From SCGC-AAA076-P13 sp964613455 (GTDB lineage: Bacteria > Pseudomonadota > Gammaproteobacteria > Magnimaribacterales > D2472), in contig CAZTGS010000033.1 of NCBI GenBank assembly GCA_964613455.1, positions 1-5,819 of the forward strand: a stretch of DNA of 5,819 nucleotides, in the 5' to 3' direction. The notes beneath the pieces were generated by a model. It ran no database searches. It was not told the origin of the DNA and saw only the letters and a program-made list of their open reading frames with translations. Positions 1-4,961 of this stretch are shown here, piece by piece. A program made the position numbers and the translations under genes. The first letter of the stretch is position 1, and each line of letters begins with the position of its first letter.

Positions 1-523
1 CTTTAAATGGCTTAGAAGACTTAAAATCATGAGAATGAATAAGCTCTCCAGAGAAATCACCTGGATATTCAGGATATCTTGGTTTGTGATGATGCCCATT
101 ACACACAACAAGCCCATCAAATATATTCAAATGCTTTTGTTCTGTATTGGAGTCTTTCCATTCAACTTCCCATGTATCATCGTCTAGTTGGTTGCAGTTA
201 AGCACTTCTGTTTCAAATTTAATTAGTTTTCTTATATCAAAGTGATCCGTATAACTATTAAAGTAATCTAGTAACTCTATATGCGAAGGATAGTCAGAGG
301 CTGATTCTGGTAAAGGAAAATCTTCATAAAAAGAAGTATATTTTGAACTGATGATATGAGTAGTCTCAAAAACACTTGAATGGCCTGAGGGATCATTAAA
401 CCTCCAATTCCCTCCAACACCCTGGCATCTTTCAAAGGCCGTTACTTCAAAACCAAGATCGGCAAAATTTTTAATTGCAGTAATTCCAGATGGGCCTGCT
501 CCAATAACAGCTATTTTTTTCAT
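1..523 (-). CDS. Flavin-containing monooxygenase, N-terminal part (runs off the window)
   Basis: Reading the minus strand from the ATG at 521-523 gives 174 uninterrupted residues up to the window edge; the C-terminal part is missing. Residues 4-13 hold the FAD-binding GxGxxG motif (GAGPSG at 8-13). A GGNW motif follows at 37-40, and VVCNGHHHKPRYP lies at 139-151. The FMO fingerprint FxGxxxHxxx(Y/F) is met by F157, G159, H163 and F167. Family knowledge: these enzymes use FAD and NADPH to oxygenate soft nucleophiles (N or S atoms), or carry out Baeyer-Villiger oxidation. Bacterial trimethylamine monooxygenase belongs here, but the substrate cannot be told from this half. No Shine-Dalgarno sequence precedes the ATG. 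The gene is divergent from the helicase gene across a 90-base gap. Family assignment is secure; substrate is unknown. Confidence 0.9.
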   Translation of the reverse strand, partial: MKKIAVIGAGPSGITAIKNFADLGFEVTAFERCQGVGGNWRFNDPSGHSSVFETTHIISSKYTSFYEDFPLPESASDYPSHIELLDYFNSYTDHFDIRKLIKFETEVLNCNQLDDDTWEVEWKDSNTEQKHLNIFDGLVVCNGHHHKPRYPEYPGDFSGELIHSHDFKSSKPFK

Positions 524-613
524 TTATATAATATTAGATTTTGTCTTTATCATATAATCTTATACTTAAACTACAAAATAAACCCTCAAAAAATCTGAAT
601 TTCAATTATTACA
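524..613. promoter_or_regulatory. Divergent intergenic region between monooxygenase and helicase genes
   Basis: This 90-base, very AT-rich gap must hold the promoters of both flanking genes because they diverge. On the plus strand there are -10-like boxes TATAAT (553-558) and TATACT (561-566), but no well-spaced good -35; TTGTCT at 541-546 is only 14 bases before the second box. No strong inverted repeat, terminator or Shine-Dalgarno sequence is visible on either side. Individual promoter elements are weak guesses in such AT-rich sequence. Confidence 0.35.
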
Positions 614-1921
614 ATGGCAAAGAAAAAAATAGAAGCTGATGAAAAATCATTCGACGATATCCTGGAACAGGTTGAAGGATTATTAGAAAGTGATGAGCAA
701 CAATTTATTTATCTAACTGGTGCTGCCGGGACGGGTAAAACAACTCTTATTGAAAAAGTGGTTGAAGCAAGTGATCTTAGAAAAATTGTAGTTGCGCCAA
801 CTGGGGTTGCTGCTCTCAATATTGGAGGTAGTACTATCAATTCAGCATTTAGAATTGGTTTTGATACCTTCCCTGTAATACAAGAGTCTAATGATCCTAG
901 GTTCAAAAAACTCCTTAAAAAACTAGAGCTCCTTATTATTGATGAAATCTCTATGGTTCGAGCTCCTATGCTTGATGCTATTTCAGAAAGTCTCAAAGTT
1001 CACAGGAATTCCTCAGAGCCGTTTGGTGGAATACATGTTCTTGCTTGCGGCGATCTCTTTCAGCTCCCACCTGTTGTAAAAGATCATGAAGTGAATGCTA
1101 TTGATGAAAAATATGAATCGGTGTATTTCTTCAGTTCAAAAAGCTACAAAGAGATAGAGGCTCCATCTTTTTTCGAGCTAACTTATTCTTTCAGACAGAG
1201 CGAAGATGAAAATTTTTATTCGCTTTTAAATAATATTCGTCTTGGCAACGACTTGGAAGACTCTATTAATAAAATCAACAGAGCTTGTTATAACCCTGAG
1301 TTTTCAAATGAATCTTCTATGATTATTACAACAAGAAAATATCGTGCTGAGCAGATTAACGAGGAAATGTTAAATATGATTGAGGGTCCTGCGACGGCAG
1401 CTAAATCTGAAGAGTATGGTGAATTAAATGAAAATGATTTACCAGCTCCAAGAAACCTTAGAATAAAAAAAGATGCCAAGGTTATGTTTATAAAAAATGA
1501 TAGCGAAGGTAGATGGGTGAACGGAACCGTTGGTGTTGTTACCAACTGTTCTGATAAAAAGGGTAAGTTCATTAGAGTCAGGGTTGGCAAGGACAGCTTT
1601 AAAGTTAAAAGAGAAGAATGGAATAAAATTAAATACGTCTATGACGAATATAACGACGAGATGGATGAAGAAATCGTGTCCTCGTTTAAACAGTTCCCTC
1701 TCAAACTGGGTTGGGCGGTGACAATTCATAAGGCACAAGGGCTAACTCTTGAAAGTTGTTCTATAGATCTGGGTCAAGGGGCTTTTGCAACAGGTCAAAC
1801 TTACGTTGCTCTTAGCAGGTGTAAGACCTTAGAATCTTTGAATTTATATCAAGAACTGCAAGTTCGAGATGCCTTGGTTGATTCAGCAATTAAAGATTTC
1901 CATCGAGATAACTTTAAATAG
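614..1921 (+). CDS. Pif1-like superfamily 1B DNA helicase
   Basis: A 435-residue ATP-dependent DNA helicase of the Pif1/RecD-like SF1B group, whose members move 5'-3' on single-stranded DNA and unwind duplexes, forks or G-quadruplexes. Motifs appear in the expected order: Walker A GAAGTGKT (36-43), APTGVAA (motif Ia, 61-67), Walker B DEISMV (110-115), GDLFQLPPV (motif III, 146-154), FRQ (motif IV, 193-195), TIHKAQG (motif V, 370-376) and GQTYVALSRC (motif VI, 394-403). The stretch between 275 and 350 fits the beta-rich 2B region seen in this family. The length matches a minimal bacterial Pif1 core without added C-terminal domains. No Shine-Dalgarno precedes the ATG. Its TAG stop lies three bases from the stop of the convergent PepSY gene. 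The helicase has no evident tie to the metal operon and is probably a stand-alone housekeeping or genome-maintenance gene. Confidence 0.93.
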   Translation: MAKKKIEADEKSFDDILEQVEGLLESDEQQFIYLTGAAGTGKTTLIEKVVEASDLRKIVVAPTGVAALNIGGSTINSAFRIGFDTFPVIQESNDPRFKKLLKKLELLIIDEISMVRAPMLDAISESLKVHRNSSEPFGGIHVLACGDLFQLPPVVKDHEVNAIDEKYESVYFFSSKSYKEIEAPSFFELTYSFRQSEDENFYSLLNNIRLGNDLEDSINKINRACYNPEFSNESSMIITTRKYRAEQINEEMLNMIEGPATAAKSEEYGELNENDLPAPRNLRIKKDAKVMFIKNDSEGRWVNGTVGVVTNCSDKKGKFIRVRVGKDSFKVKREEWNKIKYVYDEYNDEMDEEIVSSFKQFPLKLGWAVTIHKAQGLTLESCSIDLGQGAFATGQTYVALSRCKTLESLNLYQELQVRDALVDSAIKDFHRDNFK

Positions 1922-1924
1922 AGA

Positions 1925-2584
1925 TTATTTTTTAAAATCAATTTTGAAGAAAAGCATCAACCCAGATATTGAGCTTATAAGGGCCAGAATAGAAAAAATC
2001 TTGAGGAAAAGATTGCTTATATTATCTCTTTCAGTCCAATCCATAATATGAAGTCCCCACATCAGATCCCATGTTCTCCATGAATCTGATCTTATTGAAG
2101 CTATATCGCCTGAATATATATTGAGATAAACGTTTATTGGTTCCCCTTCATCATTTTTAGTTTGCACTTTATATATGGGTAAGTCTCTACCTCTGTATTC
2201 TGAGCCTCTTTTGGGCTCAGATATCTCCTCTACATCTATAGGGTTGAGACTGGTTTTTAGCATCACCATGTCCATGGCCTCTTGTTTGGTTATTTTAGAT
2301 ATGCTCTCGCCCTTAGTATTAAGATACTTTAGCCCCTCTGGCATTTTGGCAATAACAATTGTTTCATCAAGTCTCTTTTTTAGAGTTATTGAGGTTGAAT
2401 TCGAGACATTAAAATTAATAGCATCAAAGTTAATATCTATGGGAGTTGCAACTCGATACTGCTCGCCTCTTACTAATTCAATTTTGTTAAAAGCAAAATA
2501 AATTCCTGAAACCGTCCAAAGTAAAAGTTGTAAAGAAATAAAGAAACTTAAATACTTATGTGTGTTTCTTACTAAAAGTTTCAT
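1925..2584 (-). CDS. PepSY-type membrane protein, last gene of the metal operon
   Basis: A 219-residue protein with two membrane segments, about residues 11-32 and 192-214, enclosing a soluble domain that is probably periplasmic. The opening RNTHKYLSFFISLQLLLW and the pre-helix segment WDLMWGLHIMDW (172-183) are typical of PepSY-associated TM proteins. The middle part (about 95-165) has PepSY-like sequence, with a KITKQEA start and a VYLNIYSGDI strand region near its end. PepSY-TM proteins often accompany iron or copper uptake and redox genes, but their biochemical role is poorly defined; the metal link here is inferred from the operon. Its ATG overlaps the CsoR stop in an ATGA arrangement (4 bases), which implies translational coupling. 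No histidine- or cysteine-rich metal site is obvious, and no separate Shine-Dalgarno is seen. Confidence 0.75.
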   Translation of the reverse strand: MKLLVRNTHKYLSFFISLQLLLWTVSGIYFAFNKIELVRGEQYRVATPIDINFDAINFNVSNSTSITLKKRLDETIVIAKMPEGLKYLNTKGESISKITKQEAMDMVMLKTSLNPIDVEEISEPKRGSEYRGRDLPIYKVQTKNDEGEPINVYLNIYSGDIASIRSDSWRTWDLMWGLHIMDWTERDNISNLFLKIFSILALISSISGLMLFFKIDFKK

Positions 2585-2841
2585 CTCTTTAGGACTTTTA
2601 CTATTTCGTCTATTTTGTCATTAAAATTTTCTTCAGAATCGAAGGATTCTTTGATGCATTCTTTGAGATGAGTGTTAAGAATTTTTCCCTCAACACTAGT
2701 TATAGAGTTTTTAACTGCCTTGATCTGATTCAAAATATCTATACAGTACTTCCCTTCTTCAATCATCTTCTCAACGCCTCTAACCTGTCCCTCTATTCGA
2801 CGAATACTTGATATTTGATCTTTGTGACATGAGTGTTTCAT
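2581..2841 (-). CDS. csoR: CsoR/RcnR-family (DUF156) metal-sensing transcriptional repressor
   Basis: An 86-residue all-helical protein of the normal family length. The core RRIEGQVRGVEKMIEEGKYC and the following IKAVKNSI are hallmarks of the family. C33, H58 and C62 fall at the places of the Cys-His-Cys Cu(I) site of CsoR (Cys36, His61, Cys65 in the M. tuberculosis protein). This argues for copper sensing rather than RcnR (extra His ligands), FrmR (formaldehyde) or CstR (persulfide, two Cys). The N-terminal tip also carries H3, C5 and H6; since RcnR and FrmR use N-terminal residues, an altered ligand set is possible. Such proteins bind operator DNA without metal and release it when metal binds. 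The gene is the fourth in the operon, 3 bases after the MerT-like gene, and a matching operator lies before the first gene, so autoregulation is inferred. The symbol reflects family and site residues, not proven metal. Confidence 0.88.
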   Translation of the reverse strand: MKHSCHKDQISSIRRIEGQVRGVEKMIEEGKYCIDILNQIKAVKNSITSVEGKILNTHLKECIKESFDSEENFNDKIDEIVKVLKR

Positions 2842-2844
2842 AGT

Positions 2845-3210
2845 TTATAAAAAGTTAGGGACCAGATAAGTAAATATTGTCGCAAATATAAAAAGAGAGA
2901 CTGATATATAAAAAATATATCTCGATCTTTTACGAGTTTGCATACAAGTTCTGCCAAGCTCTGGGTCCGCAGGGCAAGGTAGATAGTAAGTTACATAGTT
3001 GATGTATCCTGCAATTACAATCATTGTAAAAGCGCCGAATGTTATATACATCTTATATTGGGAAAGCGTTATTAAAAATGGGAAAACCGTTATTAGGCTT
3101 GCAAAACTTGCTCCTGCTCCCAATGCTACAAATATAGCTGGGAGTGCACAACAGATCAGTGTTGATGATGATGCGAACAAAGAAAAGAAATTAACTGACT
3201 TATCGTTCAT
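2845..3210 (-). CDS. MerT-like inner-membrane metal ion transporter
   Basis: A 121-residue protein with three predicted membrane helices (about 13-40, 52-75 and 97-117), the same size and topology as mercuric transport protein MerT. The paired cysteines C20-C21 lie in helix 1 (STLICCALP), like Cys24-Cys25 of Tn501 MerT. Two more cysteines, C79 and C89, sit in the loop between helices 2 and 3, like Cys76/Cys82 of MerT but with wider spacing. The last helix, ending FTYLVPNFL, resembles the MerT end. Family knowledge: MerT takes a soft metal ion from periplasmic MerP and passes it inward by cysteine exchange. The MerP-like gene lies 11 bases upstream, which supports a pair. No MerA is nearby, so mercury detoxification is not the obvious role; Cu(I) is inferred from the CsoR. 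Its start context AAAACTATG has no Shine-Dalgarno. Confidence 0.72.
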   Translation of the reverse strand: MNDKSVNFFSLFASSSTLICCALPAIFVALGAGASFASLITVFPFLITLSQYKMYITFGAFTMIVIAGYINYVTYYLPCPADPELGRTCMQTRKRSRYIFYISVSLFIFATIFTYLVPNFL

Positions 3211-3221
3211 AGTTTTAAATA

Positions 3222-3632
3222 CTATATATCTAGAACTTGCAGATCGGTTGCATTTTGGCCGTTGGCAAGAATCTTCTTTTTAATATCATCAAAATCTATT
3301 TCTTTATCACCAGCATAAGCTATGAGAACTTTGCCTCGGTTGAGATCAACATCAATCTTCTGAACGCTTTTATCTTTTTTAAAGGTTTTTTCTATGCCTC
3401 TGGCACAAAAATCACACACCATCCCCTTAACACTTACAACTGCTACTTGAGACTTTGAAAGGCCATTTACGAATGCGTCAAACCTATCGGCATCTACTTC
3501 AAGCATCTTCCCGTCAACTAACTCCATGTGCATGTGTCCTTCATGCGAGTGATGATCTCCGCCATGGTTGTCATGAGGCTCTGCCCACACAAAAGATGAA
3601 ATAAGCGCTAGCATTGTTAAAATAATTTTCAT
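3222..3632 (-). CDS. Secreted His-rich MerP-like heavy-metal-associated (HMA) protein
   Basis: A 136-residue protein. Residues 1-17 form a signal peptide (MKIILTMLALISSFVWA, cut before E18), so the mature form is periplasmic. Residues 18-36 are His-rich: seven histidines (20, 23, 27, 28, 30, 33, 35) plus two methionines, a likely metal-binding tail. A short linker leads to an HMA domain at about 63-130 with the loop VKGMVCDFCARGIEKTF, whose C73 and C76 form the CxxC soft-metal site. Classical MerP is about 91 residues with GMTCxxC and no His-rich part, so this is a longer variant with Val for Thr and a DF pair between the cysteines. By analogy with MerP it would bind metal in the periplasm and hand it to the MerT-like neighbour. 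Translation should be efficient: AAGGAG lies five bases before the ATG and overlaps the previous stop codon. Metal identity (Cu, Hg, Zn or Ni) is not fixed by sequence. Confidence 0.85.
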   Translation of the reverse strand: MKIILTMLALISSFVWAEPHDNHGGDHHSHEGHMHMELVDGKMLEVDADRFDAFVNGLSKSQVAVVSVKGMVCDFCARGIEKTFKKDKSVQKIDVDLNRGKVLIAYAGDKEIDFDDIKKKILANGQNATDLQVLDI

Positions 3633-3637
3633 AGTTT

Positions 3638-3643
3638 CTCCTT
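3638..3643 (-). promoter_or_regulatory. Shine-Dalgarno site of the His-rich HMA gene
   Basis: The minus strand reads TAAGGAGAAACTATG. AAGGAG (complement of 3638-3643) is a full Shine-Dalgarno sequence five bases before the ATG at 3630-3632. Its first A's belong to the TAA stop of the upstream beta-barrel gene, so a ribosome finishing that gene lands on this site. It is the strongest ribosome binding site in the window, which suggests the HMA protein is made in larger amounts than the other operon products. Confidence 0.8.
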
Positions 3644-4247
3644 AAAATCTATACATCAAATGGGTATCCCATTCAGTTTTGTTGTTATAGCCAAGCTCGA
3701 TCAAAAAGTTGCCCTTAAAGAACTTTAGTACCGGGTATGTTGACCAGTTTTTTGTTAGTGTATCTTTCTTAGTTTTGAGCATAACCCAAGTATGTAAATC
3801 TCCATAATCTCCGACATAAGGAGCAGCTCCTAATTGAAGATACTGACTTGAGTAATCTTTAATTTTATTATTTATCTCTTTATAGCCAAATCCTACAAAT
3901 AGCTTTCTTGTCTCCCAGTCTCCATGCATTCCAAAAAAATTATTATCGACCCCTTCAGAGCTTAAACCAGATTGAAAATAAAGATTTCTTTGAGAAGATT
4001 CTGTATTTTTTCTATTTAGCAGATATGTAAACCTTAAATATGAATAATCTTTATTAAAGAATTTATTGTTAACACTCTCTATTCCAAGTGAATATTTATA
4101 GGTTGGAGAATAATGAAAATAGACTGAATCTTGCATATTGTCAGTAAAGGTCATTAATGTTTGGCCGCCAGAATAAGATATAGGTCTCGCCTCTCCATAA
4201 AGTGGGAAAAGAAGAATTAAAAAGATGAACGGTCTATATATACCCAT
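3642..4247 (-). CDS. Probable small outer-membrane beta-barrel protein, first gene of the metal operon
   Basis: A 201-residue protein of no named family that I recognise. Residues 1-20 look like a signal peptide (hydrophobic FIFLILLFPLYG, then GEA before R21). The mature part is rich in Tyr, Phe, Asn, Gly and Ser, has no long hydrophobic helix, and shows alternating strand-like segments such as YLRFTYLL, RKLFVGFGYKEI, YLQLGAAPYV and FLIELGYN. It ends in HLMYRF, a terminal aromatic residue typical of the outer-membrane assembly signal. I infer a barrel of roughly eight to ten strands. There are no cysteines, and few histidines (45, 108, 152, 196). It leads the metal operon directly after the CsoR-type operator, so a role in outer-membrane passage or sensing of the metal is plausible but unproven. 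The ATG lies inside the operator and has no Shine-Dalgarno, so the message may be leaderless. No alternative in-frame ATG fits the signal peptide. Confidence 0.65.
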   Translation of the reverse strand: MGIYRPFIFLILLFPLYGEARPISYSGGQTLMTFTDNMQDSVYFHYSPTYKYSLGIESVNNKFFNKDYSYLRFTYLLNRKNTESSQRNLYFQSGLSSEGVDNNFFGMHGDWETRKLFVGFGYKEINNKIKDYSSQYLQLGAAPYVGDYGDLHTWVMLKTKKDTLTKNWSTYPVLKFFKGNFLIELGYNNKTEWDTHLMYRF

Positions 4248-4265
4248 GGGGGGTATCTTATACCC
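4240..4265. promoter_or_regulatory. Predicted CsoR operator: three alternating half-sites
   Basis: Plus-strand half-sites are ATACCC (4240-4245), GGGTAT (4251-4256) and ATACCC (4260-4265). The first pair makes ATACCCATGGGGGGTAT, a perfect 6-base inverted repeat with a 5-base G/C-rich centre. The second pair makes GGGTATCTTATACCC, a perfect 6-base inverted repeat with a 3-base centre. The two ATACCC copies are exactly 20 bases apart, about two helical turns on the same face. Known CsoR operators are pseudo-palindromes with G/C runs flanked by TA, matching the first repeat. The G/C-rich element stands out in AT-rich surroundings, covers the promoter -10 region and the first codon, and lies before an operon that encodes a CsoR. 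Binding has not been shown. Confidence 0.72.
4257..4262 (-). promoter_or_regulatory. Candidate -10 box of the metal operon promoter
   Basis: On the minus strand TATAAG (five of six matches to TATAAT) lies in the centre of the second operator repeat. The nearest -35-like element, TTGATT (complement of 4277-4282), is only 14 bases away, which is too close; at 16-18 bases nothing resembles TTGACA, so the promoter is weak or needs another factor. A start site 6-8 bases downstream would fall within a few bases of the ATG at 4247, giving a leaderless or nearly leaderless message. A repressor bound to the flanking half-sites would cover this box. Confidence 0.45.
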
Positions 4266-4278
4266 TTCTGAAATTAAA

Positions 4279-4449
4279 TCAATCTCTCTTTGTTTTTAGT
4301 CGTCTTAAATAAACTATGCCAAAAAGCATGGTGAGCAAAAAACCTATAAACTTTCCATGGGGTGAGTTCATAATTTTTTTTCTATATACAATGCATTCGA
4401 TAGCATGAAGAGCTACTAATCCCAAAATTATTAATAAAAAAGTATCCAT
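4279..4449 (-). CDS. Small two-helix membrane protein of unknown function
   Basis: A 56-residue protein from the ATG at 4447-4449. I prefer this start because it falls four bases after the stop of the SRPBCC gene and directly begins the first helix (MDTFLLIILGLVALHAIEC). An upstream in-frame ATG at 4474-4476 (65 residues) and a TTG before it would overlap that gene by more than 20 bases. Helix one spans about residues 3-18 and helix two about 34-49, followed by a basic tail (RRLKTKRD), which suggests both ends are cytoplasmic. The pattern LHAIE...YRKK...LLTMLFGIVYLRRLK recalls small DUF1145-like membrane proteins, but this is a loose impression. It forms a two-gene unit with the SRPBCC gene. 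The downstream metal operon begins 31 bases after it and may receive some read-through, since no terminator is visible between them. Confidence 0.6.
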   Translation of the reverse strand: MDTFLLIILGLVALHAIECIVYRKKIMNSPHGKFIGFLLTMLFGIVYLRRLKTKRD

Positions 4450-4453
4450 AGAT

Positions 4454-4837
4454 TTATATAACCTGCTTGATCCCATCAATAGATATCATCATTCCTTGGT
4501 GAATCGCATCAGCAAATATCTCGGGCTCAATTTCTGTGCTCCAAGCTAATTTACAACTAACATCATCAACTGATGAAATCTGCATGGTAGCTAAGTGATG
4601 ATCGATTGGAGTTCTTGTTTCTATTGCTGAATATTGCAATGTCATTGAGTCATTGTCTAATAACAATATCTTCTCTTTCACAGTGCCCATTCCTTCCATG
4701 TCAAATAATCTACAATCTCCCTCTAGGCGAATATGATTGATTGTTGGAACCCAGTCACATCGCGAGACATCAGATAGAATCGACCAAAGGTGTTCAGCAG
4801 AGCAGTCAAAAATTATTTCTTCTGTAAGTGTTTTCAT
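4454..4837 (-). CDS. SRPBCC-fold (polyketide cyclase/START-like) protein
   Basis: A 127-residue protein with the opening typical of the SRPBCC superfamily: a first strand (LTEEIIFDCSAE), then the helix HLWSILSDVSRCDWVPTI with the usual Trp-Pro pair. It continues as antiparallel strands (GMGTVKEKILLLDNDSMTLQYSAIE, then CKLAWSTEIEP) and ends in a helix (FADAIHQGMMISIDGIKQVI). These folds form a hydrophobic pocket for lipids, polyketides, steroids or other small ligands; some are enzymes and others carriers. Sequence alone does not give the ligand. There is no signal peptide, so it should be cytosolic. The ATG lacks a Shine-Dalgarno sequence. It is divergent from the nitroreductase gene and directly followed by the 56-residue membrane protein, which suggests co-transcription. 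The C-terminal helix is slightly shorter than in many members of about 140-150 residues. Confidence 0.78.
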   Translation of the reverse strand: MKTLTEEIIFDCSAEHLWSILSDVSRCDWVPTINHIRLEGDCRLFDMEGMGTVKEKILLLDNDSMTLQYSAIETRTPIDHHLATMQISSVDDVSCKLAWSTEIEPEIFADAIHQGMMISIDGIKQVI

Positions 4838-4961
4838 ATTTTTTATATTATCATTTTTTTAATGCATTCAGCAGGGTTGCAAGAACATGACGCATAAATG
4901 AATATATAAAAAATAAAGAAAATATGACAGAATCTTCATATTAATATTTAGGAATATGACT
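4838..4961. promoter_or_regulatory. Divergent promoter region between SRPBCC and nitroreductase genes
   Basis: About 120 AT-rich bases that must carry both outward promoters. On the plus strand TTGCAA (4877-4882) could serve as a -35 and TATAAA (4905-4910) as a -10, but the 22-base spacing is too long, so no confident promoter can be drawn. A dyad, AATATGA (4921-4927) and TCATATT (4936-4942) with an 8-base gap, lies just before the nitroreductase start and could be an operator. Other short repeats here are within chance for such composition. Confidence 0.35.
4950..4953 (+). promoter_or_regulatory. Shine-Dalgarno site that decides the nitroreductase start
   Basis: AGGA at 4950-4953 is two bases before the first ATG (4956), too close for use, but eight bases before the second in-frame ATG (4962). 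The second ATG is therefore the likely start, removing Met-Thr from the longer reading. Confidence 0.6.

Noticed and set aside
524..613. AGATTTT (536-542) and AAAATCT (590-596) as a regulatory dyad
   Set aside because: The arms are 47 bases apart and made of simple AT-rich sequence, so chance is the likely explanation.
1288..1738. Two minus-strand open frames of about 100 codons inside the helicase gene
   Set aside because: They lie opposite conserved helicase coding sequence and show no recognisable domain.
2175..2501. Plus-strand open frame of 108 codons inside the PepSY gene
   Set aside because: It is antisense to a well-supported membrane protein, has no family features, and no ribosome binding site; a composition shadow.
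3210..3222. Classical mercury-resistance (mer) operon
   Set aside because: MerT- and MerP-like genes are present, but there is no MerR, MerA, MerB or MerC in the window and the local regulator is a CsoR, so a mercury call would go beyond the evidence.
2999..3458. Plus-strand open frames within the MerT-like and HMA genes
   Set aside because: Antisense shadows of genes supported by signal peptide, cysteine motifs and operon spacing.
4240..4265. Inverted repeats before the metal operon read as a transcription terminator for the upstream two-gene unit
   Set aside because: The stems are short (6 bases) and no T tract follows on either strand; the repeat form, the -10 box between half-sites and the CsoR gene fit an operator better.
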